Assembly: GCF_041146795.1 (NCBI RefSeq)
Contig: NC_135184.1
Span: 2,319,967-2,383,966 of the forward strand
Source: Maylandia zebra
Lineage: Eukaryota; Chordata; Actinopteri; Cichliformes; Cichlidae
DNA length: 64,000 nt
Direction of reading: 5' to 3'
Part shown: positions 45,088 through 54,196 of the stretch, in pieces
Position numbering within the stretch: the stretch's first letter is position 1
Layout of the letters: each line of letters begins with the position of its first letter
Made by a program: the position numbers and the translations under genes
Notes under the pieces: generated by a model
Told to the model about the DNA's origin: nothing
Databases searched by the model: none
What the model saw: the letters and a program-made list of their open reading frames with translations, nothing else

Positions 45088-45830
45088 ACTGGCACATGCA
45101 AGCATGTGACCGGGTGGTCGCACGGGTGACCGTGGCTCAGGGTGTTGGGAATCACATCTGTAACCGGAAGGTTGCCGGTTCGATCCCTGGGCTCTCTGTC
45201 CTGGTCGTTGTGTCCTTGGGCAAGACACTCTACCCTACTTGCCTACTGGTGTTGGCCAGAGGGGCCGATGGCGCGATATGGCAGCCTCGCTTCTGTCAGT
45301 CTGCCCCAGGGCAGCTGTGGCTACAACTGTAGCTGCCTCCACCAGTGTATGAATGTGAGAGTGAATGAATAGTGGTATTGTAAAGCGCTTTGGGTGCCTT
45401 GAAAAGCGCTATATAAATCCAATCCATTATTATTATTATTATTATTATTAAGAACACATATCTCCCATACTGGCATCATTACACTGGCTGCCAGTTTAGT
45501 TTAGATTAAGATTTAATTATTTGTTTTCAAGGCGTTGCACGGGTTAGCACCCTCATACCTTTCGGATCTTTTAAATTGTACACTCCTGCAAGATCACTGA
45601 GGTCTGTGGATCAAATGCTCCAGGCTGTCCTGAGGTCCAGATTAAAGCACAGAGGAGATCGGGCCTTTGCTGTAACTGCTCCTAAACTGTGGAACAAACT
45701 GCCCGTTCACATCAGGACCTCCCCAACACTGGACACTTTTAAAACCCGTCTGAAAACACACTTTTACTCCATGACTTTTAAATCAGAATGAGTTTGTATT
45801 ACTTTTATTTATCTTATTTCTTACTCAAAT
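45088..45830 (+). pseudogene. L2-type LINE 3' end, interrupted by a SINE
   Basis: Continues the L2 scrap that ends at 38844. After the SINE at about 45126-45452 the L2 coding remnant resumes (ISHTGIITLAAS-like, then RSVDQMLQAVLRSRLKHRGD, then APKLWNKLPVHIRTSPTL) to a stop at 45791. The open stretch 45576-45791 is the conserved C-terminal tail of L2-type LINEs, not a host gene. Confidence 0.75.
45126..45452 (+). mobile_element. tRNA-derived V-SINE-like element
   Basis: The 5' part has a tRNA-like A box (GTGGCTCAGGGTGTTGGG) and B box GGTTCGATCCC. The body includes GTCCTTGGGCAAGACACTCT, and the 3' part ends GTAAAGCGCTTTGGGTGCC, then AAGCGCTATATAAAT and (ATT)n. This layout is that of fish V-SINEs with a LINE-like 3' tail. 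It inserted into the L2 copy. Confidence 0.75.
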
Positions 45831-46094
45831 CTTCTAATTTTATTATTCTTTTTCTTAACTTTTATCATGTCTCCCTATGTTTTCATTTCTTTTGATTACT
45901 TTAATTATTCAGCACCTTAGTCAAAATTTGTTGTTTCTGTTATTAAACAATCTCAGACCAGCTGTGAGCTGTTATCCATATGTTCTCAGATACTGTGCCA
46001 TATACCATCTTTCCCTGGGGAGGTTTGATGTACATTTGTATCTCTTTTTAACTTCAGTTTCGCCCCGGTTCTTTTTATTCCTCAGGCATCCAGA
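45831..46094. other. AT-rich, no gene
   Basis: 3' UTR of the L2 copy followed by unclassified sequence. Confidence 0.4.
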
Positions 46095-46300
46095 GACAGC
46101 ACCGGACTCAGTAGTCATTTTCACAAAAACCTTTATTCATCTTTATACATCTTCATATAAGCATGCATCTTCTAGAAGGGGAGACGCGCAAGGCCGGTGT
46201 CCCTCTGCAAAATCTTCACTCCTTTGTTTGTTACAGTCAGCTTTATAGAAGCGACCCCATCATAAAACCCCCATGGTGTGCTGTAAACTCTGTGTCTGTG
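46060..46300 (-). repeat. possible LTR fragment of an endogenous retroelement
   Basis: On the minus strand it reads like an R-U5 region: a GATGAATAAAGGTTTTTGTG signal and then a C/G-richer tail with a second AATAAA near 46075-46085. No second copy is present in the window, so LTR identity is a guess. Confidence 0.3.
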
Positions 46301-46440
46301 TGTGTATGCACGCGCACGTGAGTGCCTGTGTGTGCGCGTACCCGTGTGTCTATGTGAGTGCATGTGAGTGACTGTATGCGCGTACCTGTGTGTATGTGTA
46401 AGTGCACGTGAGTGAGTGTGCGTGTAGGTGTGGGTGCGTC
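46290..46440. repeat. GT-rich, alternating purine-pyrimidine repeat
   Basis: Irregular TGTGTG, GCGCGTAC and GTGAGTG units with many CpG and TG steps; an imperfect minisatellite. Confidence 0.7.
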
Positions 46441-46868
46441 GTAACAGTCAAAGCACTGTGTGTGTCTCTGTGTACGTGACTTCCTGACGGTCATAAAAGT
46501 AATCTCCTCTCTCCCCAGCTACACCAAATTCCTCTACACAACATAGAAAACAGAGTTAACATATTACAAACACTGAGACCCCCACTCTGCATCCACTGGC
46601 CTCTTGTTGTCTTACATTTACAGATAAGGTGGAGAGTCTCCTGCAAACCTACTTCTAAGTTATAACAATTATGATTTTTTATTAAAGGTACAAGCATCAG
46701 CAATCCCCAACTGTAGCTTCCTGTCTCCTTTTATGACAGCAGAACCCCAGTGTCCATAAATTCCTTTCCCTCTAAACAATTACACACTCTCAGGCTACAG
46801 CTAAGCCAAACTGAAACACACAGACAAATCCTTCCCTGTTCCTCTCATCTACTGCTGGACCCTCTTAT
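46441..46868. other. unclassified sequence
   Basis: A minus-strand frame at 46491-46703 is open but unrecognised. Confidence 0.35.
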
Positions 46869-47216
46869 CTAAGCAAATTTAACACATTGTAGTCTAATAA
46901 TTGTTTTCTTGTACTCACACCTGTCACTGTTATTAACAGCAGTTTTATCCTTTTGGCGCAACATTAATATTTCCCAATTCCTTACTAGTCCACTCATTCT
47001 ACTCATCATTCCCCGAATGTTAGCTAACTGTGGCTCTGCCTGAACTTTTGCAATAAAGTTTTTGGAACTACTGTTTGCGCTCACTTCTAATGAATTAGCT
47101 TCAATAATATTCTCAATCCACTGAGATACAATCTTTCCTGGCCCTAGAACCATTGGAAATATTTCTTCTGCGGTCTGTATGATTACTGCCACCAGCTCTT
47201 TGTTACAAACCTCCAA
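46869..47216 (-). other. unrecognised open frame of 115 codons
   Basis: A minus-strand open frame with balanced, protein-like composition (VIIQTAEEIFPMVLGPGKIV, later RGMMSRMSGLVRNWEILMLR). It lies about 570 bp upstream, on the same strand, of the LTR-like fragment. That position could fit the end of a retroviral gene, but I do not recognise the family. No cysteine-rich or catalytic motif is visible. Confidence 0.3.
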
Positions 47217-48672
47217 TTAAAAATAAATAAATAATTAATAAATTAATAAATATTAAAGAACAATCAAGTGTAGCAGTATAGCAAAGCTGTAGTGATCCAC
47301 TTGGGAAAATAAATCTCAAGTACAACTGTGTGTTTATAACCTCACGTTCAGCTCTTGAAGCTCTTCAGCTGCTCATGTTGCAGATCCACTGTGAGCTGAA
47401 CTTCCAATGAAGAAAAATCAAAGTGATGTTTCAGATTAGTCAATGAGCTCATTAGTTAATAACTGTGTAAGATGGTGTTATGGTCCCCTGATCCTCTGCT
47501 GCCTACCCACCATCGATCTTTCCTCCCTCTGTTTTCTATCTTTGTCTCTCTGTGAGTGTGGCATTTGTGGTGTGTGTGATGTGTGTCGGTGGGGTTTGGC
47601 AGTTCTGCTGGTTCCTGCTCCTCCTCGGCTGGAGCACCTGCAGTAACTGATAATCAGTCCAGCACATCAGTTTGGAAGAACTTGACTCCATTTTTGACAC
47701 AGAGCAGCTTTAATTCTGACATGTTGGATTTTCTCACATGAACTGCTCGCTTCCAGCTCTTTCACACCATTTCTGTTGGACTCTGTTGGACTCGGTTGTT
47801 CCAAAGCTCTATTTTTAACAGCAGGCATGGACGCTGTGTGTTCCTACGAGGCTGCTAGAGCTGATTGAGGCCACTCAGTACAACTCTGATGATTCCAGCA
47901 GACATGCCACAGCACATTTCAGAAGCATCCCTGAAGCATCTCTTTGCTCTGCACCACTAAAAATAACTCTGGATCTATTTTTTACAGAAGCTCCATCAAG
48001 CTGCAGAAAACAGAGGAAAATGTGCAGCACAGAAGAAACAGCAAAGGAAATCCTGTCAGTGTTGAAAATAGAAGAGCCTGTGCAGACCAACATGTTTCTC
48101 TTCTAAAATCCACCAGGTGTGGTTTGAAGGACGCAACAAAACCACATCAGAAAGACATCAGAGACTCATCACATCACTCGCTGGATTCACTGGATTCTTT
48201 TTCTGTCACCATTATTTGGAACAAAGAGAACAAACGTGACTGGTTTGTGTCACTGTGGTGCTGCATGGCCCACTTTCTCCTGAGATTCAGTTCACAGACA
48301 GATGTTCTGATAGTTTTCTTTACAATTTGCTGCTAGAATTCAAAATTGATTGTGTGATTAATGATGGTGAGCCAGATGGGCCAAACCATGATCCTATCAG
48401 CAGCATGTTTCATTGTAGTGGTGCATCATTGATGGGATAAATGGACTGGTGCTTATATAGTGATTTTCTATTTTCATGTGGACTAAAGTAGTGGACTGAC
48501 CAACAGACTGACATTAACATCAGAGCCGTGCTGCTAGTGTGGCTAAAAGAAAAGAGAAGAAGAGACAGTCATGTTGATATGAACATTAGAGAAACACATC
48601 ATGGAGCTGAAATATGATCCTGCTTCCTCATTTGGACTCATTCACCTCAGCTGACACGTTCAACAGCAGACA

Positions 48673-48700
48673 GGTTTTTGTAGCAGTCTGTCTCACTGTG
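48673..48700 (+). other. 12-RSS of J3
   Basis: Nonamer GGTTTTTGT (48673-48681), 12-bp spacer and heptamer CACTGTG (48694-48700). Confidence 0.93.
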
Positions 48701-48764
48701 AGAGTGGCAGGACGGGGCTATCCCTACCCCATCTTTGGCTCTGGAACTAAACTGTCTGTAACAG
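48701..48764 (+). CDS. TCR gamma-like J segment 3
   Basis: A 64-nt segment encoding RVAGRGYPYPIFGSGTKLSV and a final T plus one base, with a GTAAGA donor. The 5' part is seven codons longer than that of J1, so it can give longer, arginine-containing CDR3 loops. It is 1.35 kb 5' of C3 and 16.6 kb 3' of V2. Confidence 0.9.
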
Positions 48765-50111
48765 GTAAGAACAAACATGTATTTTCCTTCAGTTGTTTTA
48801 TTGTAGAAGCTGAAAATGTGTTTAAAGTCAGTTTGTGCTGCTTCAGGTTTTACATGTTAGTTTTTCATCATTAGTAGAGAATTCATCTGCAGCCATTGTT
48901 ACATAAGAAAAGCTCAATAATCTCTGAAAACATGTTGAAATCTCACTGAACAACTAAAGTTATTCTTTATTTCTGCAAATATTAGTGATGTTACAAATAT
49001 TTAGGATTTGATCCTCTCAGTGATTCTGCTGGTTTTTAACACAAGATCATATTTGATGTTAAAACTAAATTAATATAGATTAACAACAAATATGGTTTCA
49101 GGAAATATTTGCTTTATGTTGAGGAACAAATATTTTTTAATAATCAAACATTCATGTAGCTGCTTCAAAAAGGTAAATAGAATTATAAAAACAGATACTG
49201 ATTAGAAAACTCAGAAATGATATGACAGATAAATTTAGGATGAATTTGACATCGTTAAACTCTGATATTTATTTCTGAGATGAAGTCGTGTGTGTGGATT
49301 TGTACGTGACAATAAAAAGTTAATAATACTTAAATTTTCTAAAATACTTTTCAAGACAAATTTTTATTAAATTTTGTCAAATAATTTGTATTTTATGACT
49401 AAAAATATCATGAAGTATATCTCATATTATTGAAAAAGTTTTATTCAACATTTCAGTTTTAGTGTTTTAAAATAGTTGCTACAGTTTTTTATTTGAATAA
49501 AAACATAAATTAAAATAATCACTGCATTACTTTTCCAATTTTTACACAAAAATATTTAAGAATAAATTAGTCTGAAAGACAAATATGGTCTTTATGGTAA
49601 AATATATCAAAGACAAGAAGAATGGAAATTTTATCTGCTGAACTGAATTTTGTGAAATGATATTTAATTTTATTAATAGTACAAAACAATATGAAAAAAG
49701 ATGAATTTATTTTTGGACAGAAGAGGATCTCTGTTAGAACTCGTGTCTAAGGACTAATAAGAAAAATACATTTTCACTTGTATAAAGACAAATGTAAATA
49801 TTTTAAAATTGGACTGAACTAAATTTCTATAAAACAATAAAAAGCAAACACATGACGAATTAAACTGAAATGAATTTGACTTTAAAACCATGCTGAGTGT
49901 TCCTCATGTGAGCCATGATGACATGAGGTGATGACTGTGTTTGATATGAAGCTGAATCCAGTGTATGTAGTGAACTTTGTGCTGATGAGTAGTTTAGTGA
50001 TCAGAGTCCATGTAGTTTCCAGGATCAGACTGAATGCAGTGCAGTGCTGGAAGCTGCTGCTGACTGTGTGAATGTGTGTCTGTGCTGCTTGTTGCTGCTG
50101 TCAAACTTCAG
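48765..50111 (+). other. J3-C3 intron
   Basis: AT-rich intron. Similarity to the J2 intron ends near 49055 and resumes near 49888. No repeat family identified in between. Confidence 0.75.
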
Positions 50112-51132
50112 ATGAGCAGGTAGTGAAGCCCGTGGTGAGCGTGTACCCAGCAGCATCCAGGGCCCACCTGGAGGGGAACAGCTCCCTGCTGTGTGTGGCC
50201 TCAGCCATGTTTCCTCCTCTGGTCCAGTTCTCCTGGAAAAGACAGAAGAAGAACGGCGGAGAAGCGGAGGAGCTGCCCCCTGCTGAGGGAGAGCAGCTGG
50301 AGCTCAGAGAGGCGGGACGCACCATTGCCATCAGGATGCTTGATGGGAGCCATTCTGACACATATAAATACAGCTGCTGGGTGAAGCACGAGGGGGGCAC
50401 AGTGGAGGCCCGAACACAACAAGGTAATGAAGGCTTGGTGACTGTGTTCAGCAGTGATTCAGCTTCATGTGGAGATGCTGTCAAAGAGAGCAGAGCAGCA
50501 GAGGACTGACATTTCTCACTGCAGCTCCAAACATTTGACTCCTTTTCTGTTTCAGAGCTTCCAGCTCCAGCAGCCTCCTGTCCTCCAGAGAGAGAGCCAG
50601 CAGACCTGCCAGCTCTGCAGCCAGCTGACTGTAAGATCACCTGCTGCCTCTCTGCATGGACAGCTCCAATGTCCAATGAGGCAGCTGGAACAAGTTTAGG
50701 CTCTTAAAGTTGCACTAATTGATCAAATCTTCATCCAACAAGCTCTGATAAAGCCACTGTACACTAGCTGCTCAGCACCAAACAGCAGACAGACCATAAT
50801 ATGTCAGAGATCAGTTTGTTAGCTGCTTGTGGAGTTCTTCTGCCCCCAAGTGGACACAAACACTACATCAATTCATCCACTTGAAGAAGAAGCTGTGACT
50901 GTTTCTATTTGGACTTTTTCTCCTTGATCTGAGAGGAATAACCCGACTGTCTGTCTGTCTCTTTGTGTCTGTCTGTCCTTCAGTGTCCTTCCAGTCTCAG
51001 TGCAGGGTGAAGCTGCTCTGCCTGCTGTACACAGTGCTGATAGTGAAGAGTCTGGTGTACTGCTGTGGACTCTCTCTGCTGATGATGCTCACAAACAAGG
51101 GAGCGTCCACCAACTGCACACATGCTGACTGA
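50112..51132 (+). CDS. TCR gamma-like constant gene C3 (three exons)
   Basis: Exons 50112-50423, 50556-50630 and 50984-51132 match the C1 and C2 exon plan exactly. The product differs from C2 by one residue noticed (Gly50 instead of Arg50) and shares Asn23 (N-S-S sequon) and Leu77 with it. Ig-fold cysteines, the connecting-peptide Cys and the transmembrane Lys are kept. Polyadenylation signal AATAAA at 51423-51428. It is the expected constant region for V2-J3. The near-identity of exons and introns with C2 could reflect recent duplication or conversion. Confidence 0.87.
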
Positions 51133-51422
51133 CTGTTTCCTGCTCGCCTTTTCTCACCATCACATCTCATCAATTCATCTCATTCATCACTTTGATCACA
51201 AATGTTAGTTATGATGTGTTGAGCTTATTTTGCCTTTTTCTTCAACAGTTAGAAGATCGTCTGAAATAAATACATCTTTACATGTATTGTTGCTCTGAGT
51301 TAGAATTCTTTTTGTGCTTATTGTGACTTTTATTGTAGTAACAAAAACCATCAGGAATATTTTTATCACAAGTTTTTGTTTGATTTTCAAATGTCAAACA
51401 GTGTAGTTGTGTTTGTGTGAAC

Positions 51423-51428
51423 AATAAA
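51423..51428 (+). terminator. polyadenylation signal of C3
   Basis: AATAAA about 290 bp after the C3 stop codon, in the 3' UTR shared with C2. Confidence 0.6.
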
Positions 51429-51512
51429 GATTTGAAGATGAAGAGTTTGATTCTACTTTCATTGTGTGATCAACAACAACCCGTGTGAGTGAAGCACAAA
51501 CTGACTGTATCC

Positions 51513-51677
51513 AAACTTGCTCTCCTGCAGCAGACGGGCTGTGTGGGTTTCTGCTCTGCAGCCTCCACACCGTTAGCTGTGGCTTTCACTTTAATAACAC
51601 AATGACAGTTACAAGCAGGAACTCTGCTTCAAGAATGATTCCAGGAAGGATCTGTGTTCTTCACCTGTGAGAGAAAC
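51513..51677 (+). promoter_or_regulatory. conserved block 3' of C3, candidate enhancer
   Basis: Third copy of the block, with TGTGGC at 51578-51583 and CAGTTA at 51606-51611. The enhancer role is inferred only. Confidence 0.4.
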
Positions 51678-53083
51678 AGCTCAAATCCTCAACTCACAGC
51701 TGACAAATGAACTTTAATGGAATCAAAGGAGAGACCATGAAGCCCCTGCAGTCTGCTCAGCTCCCATTTTATTACCTGAGCTGAGTTTTTCATTCTGGAT
51801 ATCACACACGTAAGAACAGATCAAGTCTGAACAGCAAATGTTGGAGAATCATTTTGAAGTCTTGCTAAATGTCCTTATTATTACAAAAACTACTGAATGA
51901 TTCAGAAAATCCTTTCCAACAAGCAGAAATATGCAAACAAAGTAGAAACAAGGCAACATGAGTCATTCAGATGCAGATAACATATTCTCCTTATTGTGAA
52001 GAACACAGTCATGAAATCTTTCTGTGTGTCATTCATTGAGTTGAAGTGCCTAATAGAAGAGGAAGAGCAGCAATAATCAATGATAGCTGAGACATTGAGA
52101 ACATGGCTGTATGCCTGCTATCATAACAGCAAACAAAGCACACAAACAGCAAACACACAATAATGTGCTCGCAGCTTGTTGTGTGTTGTGTCATTTTTGA
52201 CATTTCATGAAGTCACAAAAATGTGTGCGACTCATTAAAGGAGTGTGTACGTGTCAGTCAGTGCTCTGTATTCATGTGTTCACCTCATTAAAGTCACTCA
52301 GACACTTTTCTCCTCCAAACTTACAGCACAGCTTCATATTTCACTGACTGATTCTTTCATTACATCCATTAAGGGTCACACAGTGAAATTAGTGCAAACT
52401 TACAAATGTGTTGCAACAATTTTGGCCTCCAAACTGAACTTTGAGACAAACAGTGAAGCTGTGAGCAAAAAGAGGCTCCAGTGTGTGTCATGGTGGAGGA
52501 AACTGTTGTATTCCCACATTCAAAACATGCTGATCTTATTGGATTTGTCCCTCAAAGTCTTTTTCCTCCTTTTTCTCTTCATCCAAATGTTCTAGCAGGC
52601 TGACTGTGAGTCCCTGTTGAACCTGTACAGCAGAAAGTAACAGCAGTCAGCGGCCTCCACTTGACTTCATGACTTCAACGCCTCGCACAGTCACTTTCAC
52701 TTTCTTCCTTCTGTCTTTTAGTCCTAAAATGTAGAACAACACCAGATCCAAATATTTGTGTCCTTCACTCACATCTTCAAATGATCCCTTCCATATCAGA
52801 GATGATACAAAGGCAACATTTGTCTTATTTCTCTTTCAGGAATCAAAAAGTACTTTTGTACTGTTGTGTAAATGTGTGTGTAAAGGTGGATGACTGCCTG
52901 CTGCAGATGAAATCTAACCATGGCTACAAATAAATGAAGCTGACGTGAAACACAGCCCTGTTTTTATTACTGTTTATAGATATTAGAATTGATGATCATC
53001 ATTTGAATGATTCTTAAAAAGGCTTTAATGAATCCTTCAGTCTGAAACCAACTTGGAACAAAACACATTAGAAGATGTGGGAA
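51678..53083. other. C3-V3 intergenic, duplicated from cassette 2
   Basis: Near-identical to 29823-31160, diverging after about 53020. No gene called. Confidence 0.5.
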
Positions 53084-53196
53084 AGAACCACAGTGTGCAC
53101 ATATTTAAACACACAACAGAACCACAGTGTGCACATATTTAAACACACAACAGAACCACAGTGTGCACATATTTAAACACACAACAGAACCACATG
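53084..53196. repeat. 34-bp minisatellite, about 3.3 units
   Basis: Unit AGAACCACAGTGTGCACATA plus 14 more bases, starting at 53084, 53118 and 53152, with a partial fourth at 53186. Each full unit has AACCACAG, the complement of a RUNX consensus. It is about 500 bp upstream of V3 and absent upstream of V2; V1 has one related partial unit near 10955. Confidence 0.85.
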
Positions 53197-53394
53197 TGTT
53201 TGTTTCAAATAAGATTTTTACTCTAAATGTTGTTAAATATGATTTTGTTTTTTTAACTGCTTTGAGTGCAATTTATGAACTTCTAAAATATTTAACCATA
53301 TTATTTATTTTTAGATTTTTCTATTTATTTGTAGTTTCGTTATATTTAGTTTGTATATTTAGTGTTTTCATCACAGCTGTTAAACCACAGATAA

Positions 53395-53697
53395 CAGTGT
53401 GTGTTAGTAAATTCACAGCAACATGAATGTTTCTGAGTGTTTGTGCATCATGTGACCCAGATTTTTGGATCTGCTGTCAGATTGAAATGAAGACGATGAA
53501 ACCACAGCAGCTTCAGCTGAGCTGTCAATCAGCAGCAGCAGTCTTATCTGTGGGCCGCAGGGGCTGATGGGAGCTTTGAGGACCTGTTAGAAACCACGTG
53601 GCCCTCGTCTGATCTCACAGCTCGTCCTTGTTTGGCCTCAGCTGCATCAGAGCGCCACTTCTCCCCAGGTTCACCAGAGGAAACACCACTGCACAAA
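53395..53697 (+). promoter_or_regulatory. V3 promoter region
   Basis: Near-identical to the V1 and V2 upstream regions, with the same RUNX-type, GATA-type and CACGTG motifs. Confidence 0.55.
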
Positions 53698-54158
53698 ATG
53701 CTTTTCCTCCCAGCTGCTGCTCTGTGCTGTCTGTGTTCAGGTGAGTGTTTCCAGCCAATCAGGAGCCAACAAAGTCAACCTGTAACAAACACTGTCACAC
53801 TAACCTTCATCTATCTGTCTGTGTCTCTACAGCACTGGTTACCATGGCAGCAGAACAGCTGATTCAGGACGATTTAACATTGACCAGGAGAGTTGGAGAA
53901 AGTGCCTCCTTCAGCTGTGGAGGGACTGAACAGTGTAGCAGCAGCTATCTGCTCTGGTACCAGAAGAAAGAAAATGAAACTTTCAAAGTGATACTTGATA
54001 TTGATAGAACAAATGGTGTCATAGACAAAACATATGATCATCCTCAGAAAGATGATTTTTCAGCTGAGAATAAACAGAATGGCTGTGAGTTGAAGATAGA
54101 GAAAGTTAAACGTGATCATTCAGCCACCTACTACTGTGCTTGTTGGAAGGAAGATCCC
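53698..54158 (+). CDS. TCR gamma-like V segment 3
   Basis: Leader exon 53698-53740 and V exon 53833-54158. It keeps Cys29, Trp42 and DHSATYYC (Cys102), has an extra Cys35 in CDR1 (GGTEQC) and CACW at the start of CDR3. It is closer to V1 than to V2 through framework 3 (DFSAENKQNGCELKIEKVKR), with an additional Cys in NGCELK. The frame is intact. No J segment follows in the remaining 10 kb, so its partner lies outside the window, or it is the end of the array and unused. Confidence 0.88.
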
Positions 54159-54196
54159 CACAGTGAGAAATGATCCCTGCAGCCTGAACAAAAACC
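54159..54196 (+). other. 23-type RSS of V3
   Basis: Heptamer CACAGTG (54159-54165), 22-bp spacer and nonamer ACAAAAACC (54188-54196). Confidence 0.93.

Larger units (their letters stand above)
47321..49055 (+). repeat. duplicated region upstream of and including J3
   Basis: Copy of 25026-26755 with few differences. Everything between V2 and this point (about 15 kb) is transposable elements and unclassified sequence. Confidence 0.8.

Noticed and set aside
45576..45791. A 71-codon open frame that could be taken for a small host gene
   Set aside because: It is the conserved C-terminal tail of an L2-type LINE.
53089..53163. CACAGTG heptamers in the minisatellite as possible cryptic recombination signals
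   Set aside because: No nonamer at 12 or 23 bp spacing; the heptamer match is incidental to the repeat unit.
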